DNA from: Panopea generosa
Lineage: Eukaryota; Mollusca; Bivalvia; Adapedonta; Hiatellidae
DNA length: 64,000 bases
Assembly (NCBI GenBank): GCA_029582155.1
Contig: CM055895.1
Coordinates: forward strand, 54,316,464 to 54,380,463
Reading direction: 5' to 3'
This document shows positions 24,209 through 36,450 of the stretch, piece by piece (position 1 is the stretch's first letter; every line of letters starts with the position of its first letter). The position numbers and the translations under genes are program-made. The notes under the pieces were generated by a model. The model was not told where the DNA came from, did no database searches, and worked only from the letters and a program-made list of their open reading frames with translations.

Positions 24209-25807
24209 CACAATGTTGTTATCATGTTTTATTCATCGCAATTATAAAAACACTCATATTTGTAGTTCACAAATAAAATACCAGTTACTCAAATGCGAAG
24301 GGCATGATAGGGGTTGTCTATTCAATTTCTCTTTCCCTCTAAATTCTATAAAATCGAGTCTGCTGTTTTATATTCAGGGATCTTTGCAGTGGATGCTATT
24401 GGCACATTAATGTTATTCCGTCATATCCATATGTGTACAACATAGTACATTAAAATACTATTAAAATGTAAATCCACTTAAAGGTTACACAATTGAGTTT
24501 TTACTGTTAACAAATAAGTCTTAAGTATTGTAAGTTAATAAAAGAAGCAAACAGAACTAATTATGGAATAACAAATCGTATAAAGAATATGTCATATAAT
24601 GATAAATGAAAATGGTTTTATTTCAAATTATATATCAGATTTGAGTTTATGTATGAATATTATTTTATTCAACGATATATGACGAAGTGGCATCTCCATA
24701 CAACATGTCATTTTATTACGAACTATGTAATGGGTATTTACTTTATATGAGTTGTATGCCTTTGAACTAACTTATACAGATATTTGTCTTTGCAAGTGCT
24801 GCGTGTAGGATATCATTACGCTAGTTTATGCAGTCGTTTATTTCGGTTATGGCAGAATAAATCATAAATCGCTTTCCATACCCAAAGCAGATATGCACAA
24901 ATAAAACCAAATTAACTGTCTTTACCTCAAGAGGATTATTATAACAAAATATTTAATGAAAATTTCATAGAAAAACGGTTGATTTATAAGAAGTTGCCTT
25001 GTCTAATTTAGTGGAAAAAGTAAACTGACGGGTATTCAGGATTACATACAAAGGAATTTATTGTTGTTTTATTATCTCAAATATTGTGTGAATGATAATA
25101 ACTTAATAATATTCAAATATCCTTATTCTGAGAGATTAAGTATTGCTTCTTAGAAAAAAAATGAATTGAACTAAACAACAGCGGTGTTTTTACTTTTATT
25201 TTAAATGACGTTATTTCAAATGAAAATACAATTACATTTTCTAAGATAATCTACTCTATATAAAACATTGCTTTCGGCAGCATATGTACATGTATGTATG
25301 TATGTATGTATGTAAGGTTTCGTATTATATGTTGTTGTGTGTTTGTGTGTTTTTTTGCTATTAGATAATGGATACTTTTAACATGAATTTTAACTTAAAA
25401 CAATAGTTAATTCATCGTTTGAATAGCTTATTTTACTTTAACATATATACAAAGTAGATATTTAAACAACAATTGCTAGTTTAAAAAGATCATTCACCGA
25501 AGTGTCTGCCCTGAAAACAACAACCAATGTTATGGTACAATATGTAAATTTAATTTCTTTGGTACTTATGGTAAGGCTGCATCTTTCAGATTTCAACTAA
25601 CATCATCTCTAAGTGCTGTGGAGACAAAATTGTATGCGCCAGGGTAATATTTAACGCACACGTTGTGAAAAGACTCCACTTATACACTCAGACAGTGAAA
25701 TTATTATTGATAACATTTGATATATTTGCAATGTTTAATGGGAATCAATTCAAGTAAATTACTCATTTTTCTGATATTTCTATAAAATAATATTAATATC
25801 ATTTTAG
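24209..25807. other. No gene recognised
   Basis: AT-rich; only the TGTA microsatellite is notable. Confidence 0.55.
25287..25314 (+). repeat. TGTA microsatellite
   Basis: Seven TGTA/ATGT units, followed by a short TGTTTG-rich stretch. Confidence 0.9.
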
Positions 25808-25996
25808 GGTCCTCCGTGGTCGAGTGATCTAAGGTGCCGTTTTAAAATCATTATTGCCGGAGGTTCGAGTCCCACTCGGTTAAAAAGATATGTGGGGAAG
25901 TTTGCCAGTTACTTGCGAAAGGACTGTGGTCCCACTCAGATTCAATCATTATGATGCCTCACTCCACCAATAAAACTGCAATGGGCATGTATGTTA
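25808..25996 (+). mobile_element. SINE-B copy
   Basis: tRNA-like head TCCGTGGTCGAGTGATCTAA with B box GGTTCGAGTCCC, then the core GCCAGTTACTTGC and the 3' part ACCAATAAAACTGCA. Unlike SINE-A it lacks a TCAA tail. Confidence 0.85.
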
Positions 25997-26193
25997 TCAC
26001 GGATAGATTTATATATTGCACTTAACGAGTTGTACTGTGGTTTTATGGCCAGTATTTTAATGCTAAATTGTATATAAGAAAGTGCAATTTGATCAAGACT
26101 CGAAATCTGTAAATAAAATATATATCAACGTGTGTGAAACTCTACTGGATTTAACAAGTTTTTGAAGACTTGTCACGGAGTACTTAAATTAAT

Positions 26194-26705
26194 GTAGGTT
26201 CGTTTTGACCCCAGTCTATTACATAGCTTACGTTTACATTACAAAGTCTATGCTATTTGTAGGTTTGTTTTGACCCCAGTCTACCAGATAACTTATATTT
26301 ACATAACAACTTCTATGCTATTTGTAGGTGTGGTTTGATCCCAGCCTGGCACATAGTTTATATTTACATAACAACTTCTATGCTATTTGTAGATTCGTTT
26401 TGATCCCAGCCTGGCACATAGCTTATATAAACATAACTAAGTCTATGCCATTTGTAGGTTTATTTTGACCCAAGCCTGGCACATACCTTATATTAACATA
26501 ACTAAGTGTATGCTATTTGTAAGTTTGTTTTGACCCCAGCCTAGCACATAGCTTATATTTACATAACTGAGTCTATGCTATTTGTAGGTTTGTTTTGACT
26601 CTAGCCTGGCATATTGCTTTTTTACATAACTAAGTCTATGCTATGTGTAGGTTTGTTTTGACACCAGTCTGACACATAGCTTATATTTACATAACTAAGT
26701 CTATA
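26194..26705 (+). repeat. 65-bp minisatellite, about 8 units
   Basis: GTAGGTTTGTTTTGACCCCA recurs every 65 bp from 26194 (26259, 26324, 26389, 26454, 26519, 26584), with a 63-bp step at the end. Each unit includes ACATAACTAAGTCTATGC. Confidence 0.92.
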
Positions 26706-26994
26706 ATATTCTTACTTGATTGGTTTTCGAAATCATACATAGTCTTATGTTATATAACAGTTGAATCGGGCTTGTATTGGAAGCGTTTATCCAAATGTTG
26801 ATGTATATTAACTATGTCTATGCTGCTTTAGTGGCTGTGACCTTTGAATGTTTTGTCTTCTGTTGGTTATATATGTTCTTATTCTTAAATAAAAGCAAAT
26901 ACAAACATCAAACAAGACAAAGATTTTTGACGATTCAAGAGTTGATAATTTTGTTTTAGCTATCAAAACTGACCGATCTCCTAACACGCGACGT

Positions 26995-27375
26995 AGATTT
27001 TTAAAACACAGTCATACGACCAAATACACAGTTATACGACCAAATACACAGTCACACGACCCAAAACACAGTAATCACGACCAAAATCAGTCATACAACC
27101 AATTACAGCCAAACGACCACAAACACAGCAATACGACCAACTAGATTACAAAGTTACACGACCAAACACACAGTCATATGACCGAAAACGCAGTCATACG
27201 ACCACAAACACAGCCATACGACCAAATACACAGGCATACGACCAATTACATAGTCATACAATCAAAAACACAGTCATTCAATCAAAAACAGTCATACGAC
27301 CAAAAAAATAAGTCATACGATCAAAAACACAGTCATATGACCAAAAACACAGTCATACAACCAAATACACAGTAC
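26995..27375 (+). repeat. 20-bp minisatellite (CACAGTCATACGACCAAATA)
   Basis: About 19 degenerate units of CACAGTCATACGACCAAA(A/T). An open frame over part of it is low-complexity. Confidence 0.88.
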
Positions 27376-27449
27376 CAATATGCTGAATGCAGCATATTAT
27401 TAGTTTGTTTACTTTATTTTTGCTCGATTGTAAAGAAAGCTTAGTGTCA

Positions 27450-27595
27450 AATGATTCACTCTCAATCATGTTTCCTGGGCATAAGTAATACTAAGTGTTG
27501 TTGTAAGGGAACCATCGGGCCGAGCGTGGTACTTAACCCGCAATCTCTGACGCGAGTGGCCAACAATCTATCCACTGCTCTGCTTCCCAGCATAT
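27450..27595 (-). mobile_element. SINE-C: third tRNA-headed SINE type, diverged
   Basis: Minus strand: A box AGAGCAGTGGATAGATTGTT, degraded B box GGGTTAAGTACCAC, then GCTCGGCCCGATGG and a body like the common ACTTAGTATTACTTATGCCC motif. Read as a SINE head rather than a working tRNA because the B box is altered and the body continues. Confidence 0.6.
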
Positions 27596-27597
27596 CA

Positions 27598-27790
27598 ATA
27601 TTGTTATTATAATTATTAGTGAAAGTGTTTTTAGTATCATTATTATAATTATTTATTATAATTAGTATCATTATTATAATTATTTATTATAATTAGTATC
27701 ATTATTATAATTATTTATTACTATTAGTTGCATTATTAGTATTATTGTTAATGTTATTATTATCATTATTATGAGTAGTAGTGTTAAAGT
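27598..27790 (+). repeat. AT-rich 31-bp and ATT repeats
   Basis: ATTATTATAATTATTTATTA...GTATC repeats about three times, then degenerate ATT/GTT triplets. Confidence 0.75.
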
Positions 27791-29099
27791 AAATCCACCT
27801 TCCTTGCTCTCCTGTCGTCATATCATGAAACCCAACAGCGTAAATAATGGATTTTCAGACAAGCCTCGTACGAATGAGGTTGTATTTAAATATGTATGAT
27901 AAAAACTCAAATACGCACTGTTCAGCATTACAGCAAGACATCCGCTGCAAAGCTTTTTCTAAAAATGATATACATTTAACTGGCGAACATAAAAAATAAT
28001 ATAGATAAGCAGTCTGTATCGAAGGGAAACCCTGCTTTAAAACATCTAAGTAAAACAGACGGACCGTTTACAGGTCAAAAGATCCCTGATACATCTTCTT
28101 CTTAGATATGCCTAATTCCGGGCTAGAAACGAATTTCCAAAAGAAAAAAGAACACGAATATGCCATACAGAGATGTATTCAATAACTTCACATGTAATAC
28201 ACTGTTGGATTTAAATATAAAAAAATATTGGATACATTAGATAAATCCTTTTGCAAATAAGTTAAATTTACAATAATTATAATACTAACCGTTATATCAT
28301 CGTTCAAACCAAAGATTTCAAAGTTATATATAGCTAAATGTGGTTCTATGTGTGTTTGCTGTAAATCTCCTCTTCATGTTACACGTTTACTTAAGTAATT
28401 TTGATACCAATTTCTCTTTTATTATTAAGAAAGACATAAAACGTTTCAGGGTATATTGCACTTATATTATATCGTAACGGGTTTATTATCTGATTGAAAA
28501 ATATAATGGAAATATTTAACGAAAACTAGATAGAACCAGAAAGGTCACGTTATTTTAGACTTTTCGAAAGAGGTATTGAAACGCCCCCTAGTGGTATTCT
28601 GTTTTCGTACAACACTGAATGAGCCCGGTTACTCCAAAAGGACCATACAGACTACGGGACCCCTTCTTACAAAGATGTTTACACGACCGCCACGTATTTA
28701 AAACGCCCATAAATACTGAAATGATGTCTGTAATATGGCGACGACATCTTAGATGCATGTTGTATTACATTCTAAATAGGACTGAGCCATTTCCATTATA
28801 TATCTGATTGTAAGGAACACCCGCTTAAAGAAATGTTTACAAAATGAAATGAAGCATTGCAAATATTTTCAGATGTCGATAACACAACCGCTTTTGTCCT
28901 GAAAGTATTAAACGTGACTTGCCACTGTTTTGATAAACAAGATAAAACAATGAATTCATGATTTAGAAATCCTTCAAGATATGTCGTAGTCGCAGCATTG
29001 GTCGCTTATATGTATAGTCTTATAGAAATATGTTTCACAACAAACACTCAAACCTGGTTGTTTCTATTTCTACTTAAGTTCTTACTCACAAGCTACGTT

Positions 29100-29205
29100 T
29101 TGACATGTTCAAGGTCTTGCTCATTACCACCTTCTCATTGGTCAATTTTTTAATTACTAACTTTACATTAATCACGCCCGTATCTTACCCCAAAGACGAC
29201 CTGTA
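29100..29205 (-). repeat. Dispersed repeat (pair with 47355-47445)
   Basis: Complement contains GGGCGTGATTAATG, AGTTAGTAATT, TTGACCAATGAGAA and GGTAATGAG, in the same order as at 47.36 kb. Confidence 0.5.
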
Positions 29206-30383
29206 ATCTCTAAATGACAATAATTTTAAGGCTACATTTGCATATCGTATAATCAAAAATACAATAATATACCAAAAAAGCACGAACAATTATTCGCTTA
29301 ACAAACTGGAAGACATCATAACATTGCTAAGAACATCAAATAAGATAGAGGATGAGTGTCAGGTTTTATTATATTTATCTTCGTGGGGGTATATTTTTCA
29401 CAAAAATCCTTTTATTACTCTAATATGAACGAATGCTTATGTTTTAAAAAAATGGATGTTGTTGCAATTAGTTGCGTGTTATATTTATAACGCATTGAGG
29501 AAGGCACGCATCGTAAGGAATTGATGATGATGCACAATAACTGAAGATTAAATATTTGATTATGTATGTCATATTCAAGATGCAATGTATTACTTATAGC
29601 AATCTTCTTATAACGATTTCTTGTTGACATCTTAATTCAAATCGTTTTAAATCGTGTATAATTCATAATTAACTTGTTTGCATTATGTGTTGTAGATTGG
29701 AAGCCTTTTATCACAATAAACTTTGTATCTTGTCAAAAATAACAATAGACCAGTACAGATATTTGCAGTAAAACAAAATAAAATACTTTATGTTTATCCC
29801 ACAGTTTCATTTATTGAACCACCGATCACTGTATTTATGTCATACATTATAACTATGGCTACTACTAGTCTTTGATATTTATTTATTGCACTATTTGATT
29901 CAGCAGACACGATTATTAGAACTATTTACAGTATATATGTGTATTACCATGATAGTTATTTTTTAAATTAAAACAGTTAATTACTAACGAATATTTTGTA
30001 TCTTTACTGCAAATCTGTATAATTGAACCATCAAAACATTGGTTTTATTATCAGGGCTGACAATAAAGTATGAGTTAACAAGTGAATGTATCAATGGCAG
30101 GGCTGTGCTATATCTGTAGAAGATAAGTCGTTCATCTATTTACCGCTGTGTTATATATGTATAATTATTCACATCAGAGAACATCAAAGGTACCAGAAGG
30201 TCATAAAAAAAAAAAAACTGGTTTGGATATAGAATTTATGATTCCGTAATAGCAGCAACAAAAATAATATCCCCATTTACTTACTTTGTAATTAAGTTAA
30301 AGGTAATCATGGTCATTATGTTTTCGTGTATGTGTTCATTATACATGTAGATACGTATTTATGTGTCATGATAAACATTTAAA

Positions 30384-30600
30384 TATTTAATAAACGTGTT
30401 CATCCTTTTTTTCTTCTTGAAGAACTTAGGATTGAAAAGTTACTGTATTATTTTGACATTTACACTTAAAGCATAATTATATATATTTGATATACGTATT
30501 CATCCTTTTCTTCTTCTTGAAGAACTAAGGATTGAAAAGTATTTCTTGTATTATTTTGACATTTACATTTAAAGCATTATTACATATATCTAATATACGT
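30384..30600 (+). repeat. Two-copy tandem duplication, about 107 bp
   Basis: GTTCATCCTTTTTTTCTTCT...GAAGAACTTAGGATTGAAAAG is repeated as TATTCATCC...GAAGAACTAAGGATTGAAAAG, each followed by TATTATTTTGACATTTACA. Confidence 0.85.
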
Positions 30601-31535
30601 ATATCAAATGGTAATGCAGAGTGACCGTACTAAAGATGTACTTATGAACGAGTTTATATTGTTCTATTATTCTGTTCTGTAATTCTGACTGATTGTGGAG
30701 CCGTTAATAGAAATCAAAGCACTAATGTATTGAAGGTGGGATTGCTATTAGACGTCATGCGTTTGTCGTGTTGTGTAAAGCGTCGCTTTCAACTCAACAT
30801 TCTTTTCGGTTATATCGCTATGGTGTTTGCTTAAGACAGTTTTCTAAGCGCTGAGCTGTCACACTTGAGTATCATGTCACATGGTACGATACCTCATCCA
30901 ATCACATTATACTGACATTGACTTCAAATATCGAATTATTGCAGGATACCATTAAAGTAGTTTGTTTTGTCGAATTATTATGCTCATCGACTCATAATTG
31001 AATGATGTCTAACTAATGTCAACTTTATGTTTCAATAACATATACATAAAGGGAGGTAATGTCCGGTGGGTTCTTCCTCTGTAGTTTAAATCAGCTAGAC
31101 AGTGTTTTTAAAAATATTACTGGAAAACAATTAAAATGATAGATTGGTAGTAATTATTGACAATGATACAGGTGTTAGGATAACATCTTATTAGGAATTA
31201 TCGAATATGATCTATTAAGTTTAATAACAAGTATTAACACTGTGTAAATCTAAAACCACAATAAAGATAATATTTCAATCAAAGTTTCAATCGAATGCAC
31301 TGGCCTGTGTAAAGTACATCAGGAAGTTTTTCGATACCAAGTTAGCATAATCTATATAATTTATGATGTACAATTGTTTCATCAATATGTTCTCTCTCCT
31401 CATATAATTTGATTTCTTCTCCAAGTAATTTCGCTTCCTTCCGGCATCAATTTTTTAAACATTGGCTTAACCTTTTTAATCTCTGTTTCGCAAAACTAGC
31501 TATCTAATGTCGCTTTTGGATAGAAATCATCATTT

Positions 31536-31593
31536 GTAGTTGTTGTTGTTGTTATTGGTGTTGTTGTTGTTATTGTTGTTGTTGTTGTTGATA

Positions 31594-31631
<38 letters not shown>

Positions 31632-31665
31632 AAGGATGATGATGATGATAATGATGTTGTAGTGG
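31536..31665 (+). repeat. Compound GTT/GAT microsatellite
   Basis: Interrupted GTT triplets (31536-31590) followed by GAT triplets (31591-31655). Confidence 0.93.
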
Positions 31666-32525
31666 TGACGGTGTTTGTGATTCTAACAAACCATCACCAT
31701 AAAGTTTATGTTCCATTGGTGACTTAGTTTCTTTTCGAGTAAAAGGCGATAATTTTACCCCATTGTAAAGATTGGTGTGCTTGTTAAACTATCAGATTCC
31801 CATGAAAGAGTGATTAGGTAAACTGTTCGTCTTTTAGTCCTCAATTACATAAATATGACGTTAAATAAATCATAGCAACGTTTCTTCAATCTTGCTCTCA
31901 TTGCAAATACTTGGTTTATCCAGAGACATTTACACGTTAAGTTATGTTTTTTAACTCGCAATTTTAATGATTGTAAAGGGTTTCAATAATAAGTTTTTTG
32001 ATCCTCGTTTTACAACAATACAACGTCATTAATTACTAAAACGACGTCAAAGACAGATTTAAGTATTTTGTTAAAAAATTTTGCTTATGTGATATTTATG
32101 GAAATATTTACTTCCATTTGCTACCAGACAAACAATCATCGTTCTTCTATATGTGTAAGAATTTTGGTAGCTTTCAAGTTAAGCAATGGCAAGTTATTAA
32201 GACGTGAAAGTATTACCTTTCTTTTCAGACACCCCGTATACAATTTGGTAAATCCATCATAAAAGCAGAGCTTGCATTTCATGCAAATGCCGCAAATTAT
32301 TTAGTACCCTTCAATTAAAAGTTTTGTTTAAATTCGGAACAATATCTATTTAATGGCCATAAAGCGATAACAGGACAATTACACATTCTGGCTGGATCGT
32401 ACAGTATACATTTGTAGAATTAGAAATACACACAGCATGGCGTAAGATGAAAACGTGTTTGCGTTATTGCACTATGTAGCACACTAAGCTTTATGGTTAG
32501 CTGTAGCATAGTTCGTTATGGATGT

Positions 32526-33132
32526 TATGCGAGGGACGGTCATTATCTAGGTGGACTTTTGTTAAAATATTGCATAATATACAAGTCATATCGAAAAACT
32601 TGATGAGCACGAGTATCTTAGACCTTAGCAGATGATATGCAACAGTAACTTTTAAAATCGGACAATGCGTTGTACCAAAATCGGTCATTTATAAATTGCA
32701 TGTATACATGGCAATATGGACTCAACATAAAAAATTATGAAGAGCAGCGTGTCGGAACAAGATTTCTTTTTGAAGAAGAGCAAAACCCGGTTTTTATTTT
32801 GAATTGACTTCAAAATAGGTTAAGGGATTCATGTAGCGCGTTTTATTCTTTGGTAGCTCGTTTTCGTGATGGCAGAAACAACGTTAACAATAGACGTGGC
32901 AGGGGGTGTCCAGCTTGCATAGTGACCCCACAAATGGTAAAAAATGTCGATTGAGTACCTTCGACATAGGCCTATATGTTGGTTCTCTGCGGGAATCATG
33001 AAACACCCACACCGCTGGAACAAGTGTATCATGGAAGTAGGAGAATACTTTGAGAAGGAGTAAAATCGAAGTTTATAAAATAATGAGCCACAAATCATCA
33101 CTGAGAGTTGTCCACCTAGATAATCCCTCGTA
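32526..33132 (+). mobile_element. Internally deleted mariner-like element
   Basis: Terminal inverted repeats of mariner type: left ATGCGAGGGACGGTCATTAT...CTAGGTGGA at 32527-32556 and right TCCACCTAGATAATCCCTCGTA at 33111-33132, flanked by TA. Inside, plus-strand remnants of the helix-turn-helix linker (ARFRDGRNNVNNRRGRG, about 32856-32906) sit next to the C-terminus (HRWNKCIMEVGEYFEKE, ending near 33060). The catalytic core between them is missing. Confidence 0.75.
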
Positions 33133-33844
33133 CATAAGTATATCCGTTTTAAATTAAACAAAATATTGGGAAAAGATCCTTCACTAACACTATAACTTAT
33201 ACATGATTGCTTAGATTAAAAGATTCTAGTAAACAGTATTTTATCGTCTGCTACTGTTCAATGTATAGACCAACACTATACACGATATAGCGCCATGTCT
33301 TTCATTTATAAATGTACACAATCTAAGATTTAATTACGTAGTAATTTCATGTACATTCAACAGATATTATTTACATTCAAAATATGCTATTTACACATTT
33401 AAGGCAAACAAATGAATACCAATTTATTCGGGGAGCTAAATTAATTTGTTTATTTGTCATTATATACTTTTCTTTGCACTATATTTTTGGTTTGTTGGTA
33501 CACTGAGTTATGAGGTATATACACGTTTGACGGAACTTCAGATTTCACAAGTCAGCTCTGACGCTAACGCAACCTATCAAAAATGGTATCCTTGTATAAT
33601 CTCATTTTTAGAAATAGATTTTTATTTTTAAAGAGTAATATCATACTTTGCATAGTATATTTAGATACTAATATCTTTAATAAACAATGTTTGGATTTAT
33701 GGTCATATTAAAAGAAAATGTTGGAATTATATTCGTAATTTGATTTAGAAAACTGCCCATGGCTAAATTATATTGATATCGACAAAAACTACAGATTTTA
33801 ATGGTAAAATTTTAATTGATGAATTTTTGGGACATATGAATTAT

Positions 33845-34078
33845 ATATACTGTACGGAACAATTAACCCGCAAACTGACATTTTATCTACCTGTTAATTA
33901 AAAAAAAATTTCAAAAAAAAAAATCAAAGCAATTGTCTTGAAAATTGAACTTGAGTAAGAAATATTTTTAATTTATGTAAATTCAATACATAAGTGTCTG
34001 TTAATATCGTATAAAAAATAAATAATGCTACTGTGTTGGAAATACAAAAATGGCGGGTTAGCTGTTCCGTTCAGTATA
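33845..34078. mobile_element. MITE, ACTGAACGGAACAGCT family, second copy
   Basis: Left end TACTGTACGGAACAATTAAC...CCGC, right end GGCGGGTTAGCTGTTCCGTT...CAGTA. Its right half is repeated at about 34688-34785 because a tandem duplication starts inside it. Confidence 0.72.
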
Positions 34079-35395
34079 CATATACACTTAGCCTAATTTC
34101 TAATTGGTCATTCACATCTTGATAGCATTTTTCAAACATAGAGAGAGTACATATAGCACTTCATTACAATAACATTATAGAGTCATTTAAAGAGCATCGC
34201 CCTCAGTTCGAAACGTCATACTATTTTACATTGACTTTAATAGGATAAATATGAAATCATGCGATCAAGCTCTGCCAATCTCTTATAACGTAATGCGGAA
34301 ACGCATGAAACAATGAAAGGATGTGTCACTGCGATTCATTAAATATTCTATTATTCATTGATTAGATATATTTCTTCACAAATTATCTAAAAAATAACTT
34401 TCTATGGAAAATGGTATTTTTTATTTATTGTGACTTTTTATTTCTGGGTTTGAAACTTTAAACCTATACAATTTATGTTTGCATGTATGATTTTCTAACA
34501 ATTTTCATGATACCTCCCTCATTAAATTCAGTTTTCAAAACAACTTTATATTTTTGTCACAATTTTCAGGAAAATATTGCAAGGAATTGAGGTGACCAAT
34601 TAAAATATTCGTTACGGTGTATACCGATGAATTGTTCGTATCGAATGGAAAAGTTTTATACTATGAGGATTCGTTTTATTTAAATTAAATACATAAGTGT
34701 CTGTTAATATCATATAAAAATTAAACAATGCGACTGTATTGGAAATACAAAAGTGGCGGGTTTGCTGTTCCGTTCAGCATATATATACACTTAGCCTAAT
34801 TTCTAATTGGTCACCCACATCTTGATAGCATTTTTCAAACATTGAGAGAGTACATATAGCACTTCATTACAATAACATAATAAATGAGTCATTTGAAGAG
34901 CATCCACCTCAGTTCGAAACGTCATACTTTTTTACATTGAATTTAATAGGATAAATTTGAAATCATGTGATAAGCTATTGCAATATCTTTTGTTACGTAA
35001 TGCTGAAACGCATGAATCAATGAAAGGATGTGTCACTACGATTCATTAAATAGTCAATTATTCATTGATTAGATATATTTCTTCACAAATTATCTAAAAG
35101 TAACTTTCTATGGAAAATGGTATTTTTTATTTATTGTGACTTTTTATTTCTGGGTTTCAAACTTTAAACCTATACAATTCATGTTTGCATGTATGATTTT
35201 CTAATATTTTTCATGATACTTCCTTCATTAAATGCAGTTTTCAAAACGACTTTACATTTTTGTCACAATTTTCAGGAAAATATTGCAAGGAATTGAGGCG
35301 ACCAATTAAAATATTCGTTACGGTGTATATCGATGAATTGTTCATATCGAATGGAAAAGTTTTATACTATGAGGATTCGTTTTATTTAAATTAAA
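33985..35395 (+). repeat. Two-copy tandem duplication, unit about 703 bp
   Basis: Unit 1 (33985-34687) and unit 2 (34688-35395) both start AATACATAAGTGTCTGTTAA and end GGATTCGTTTTATTTAAATT. They differ by scattered substitutions and small indels. The unit holds half of a MITE and otherwise unrecognised non-coding sequence. Confidence 0.88.
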
Positions 35396-36068
35396 TCAAA
35401 TTAAAGTTAAATCAATTTAATATTTTACACATTTATGGTGATTTATGATACTCTACGATTATTACCGTAGTGTTTACTCGATATTCATAACCAATATTAA
35501 TCATGTCGCATTGCCCAAGAATAAACCAATCGAATAATAAATGTGTCTTTCTTTTGTGTTGTTTTCACTTTGAAATTTAAATATATAACACTATATTAAA
35601 AGATTGCCTCTTTGCAAACATCATTTCCAATTTATTCCAGCATACCGAATAGTTGTTTAGAATAACAATTCAAATAGGTTTATGTTATATTTTAACGTTT
35701 TTGTTTCAAGTTGCAGTTTAGAATAGTGCTTTTCTATGAATACATTTGTTTGGAAAGCATATAAAAGAAAATTCTAAAATAACAGTTATTTGCCGATCGG
35801 CAATGTTTCGAGCATAGATATTCAACTAAATTACAAATTATTTGTCTGCATTTCTTACGGTGTCTTGTTGGGGGAAATCGCTGCCCATTTATCACGATGC
35901 CTGGATTGATATTCAGACGCGCTACCGACCGAGCTAATCGGATTCGACTTATTTGAATGTCGAAATATCGTTGTAAATCAAAAACAGATTTGACTGAGTG
36001 ATGTTTTAATCGGAGAGACCATTTATTAATGTTATAATTGTTAAAATAGAATAAATTGTAGTACATAC
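35396..36068 (-). other. Start of GPCR intron, containing a SINE-A head fragment
   Basis: Non-coding sequence after the GPCR donor. At 35878-35946 it holds a minus-strand tRNA-like SINE-A head fragment (CCGATTAGCTCGGTCGGTAG in its own sense). The rest is AT-rich with nothing recognised. Confidence 0.6.
35878..35946 (-). repeat. SINE-A head fragment
   Basis: Minus-strand match to the tRNA-like part of SINE-A (AGCTCGGTCGGTAGCGCGTC and the following TCAATCCAGG). No body or tail follows. It lies in the intron just after the GPCR exon. Confidence 0.65.
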
Positions 36069-36450
36069 CTTGTGAGAACGTGTTGAATTTACAGAAGAAA
36101 CTCCCAAGCACCCAATTATTATTGTTTAGATTATTCACCAGATGCACCCAAGTACAAAACACCGTTACCAAAATGTCCGCCACCGCCAAATTCACAATGT
36201 AAAAATTAGTCGTTGTCCGCATGCGTTTATGGCGCAATACCACCACAACAATCAACGAATTTCCCACCAAGGAAAAGAATATTATCATTGCGTACAAATA
36301 CGATTTAAGAATGATTTCGTAAAGTGGTATCTTGTTTATGTCCCCGGGGTATTCCAACTGTAAATAATCCACCGTGCCGTTTCCAAACACTTCGTAATTC
36401 TCGGGTGCATAGTCGTAATTACTGTGATTCTCTTCCGAGTAGTCGTTCAT
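36069..36450 (-). CDS. Class A (rhodopsin-like) neuropeptide-type GPCR, first coding exon only
   Basis: Seven-transmembrane receptor at the cell surface, partial: 127 codons plus one base, ending CAAG|GTATGT (phase 1 intron). ATG at 36450 has an in-frame TAA upstream. Seen: an acidic N-tail with N-glycosylation sites N8-H-S and N24-G-T, TM1 around residues 50-72 with GN (N1.50 at 64), the loop KRMRTTTN, TM2 with NLAVAD (D2.50 at 92), then a W-x-x-G-x-F-x-C motif with the conserved TM3 cysteine at 120. MRT-x-TN-x-x-IVNLAVAD is typical of peptide receptors (orexin/allatotropin-, QRFP- or GPR83-like); the ligand cannot be told. Later exons (TM3 DRY onward) were not recognised downstream and may lie beyond the window. 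Past the donor the frame meets a stop and a SINE head, consistent with intron. Confidence 0.85.

Larger units (their letters stand above)
27791..32525. other. Large stretch without a recognised gene
   Basis: About 4.7 kb downstream of the GPCR exon on its strand, so it could hide small GPCR exons, but no TM or DRY-like segment was found by eye. Contains the 29.1-kb dispersed repeat, a 107-bp duplication and the GTT/GAT microsatellite. Confidence 0.5.

Noticed and set aside
27178-27444. 88-codon plus-strand frame
   Set aside because: Low-complexity translation of the 20-bp minisatellite.
32829-33161. 110-codon minus-strand protein
   Set aside because: Shadow of the deleted mariner, whose coding motifs are on the plus strand; it also runs into the terminal repeat.
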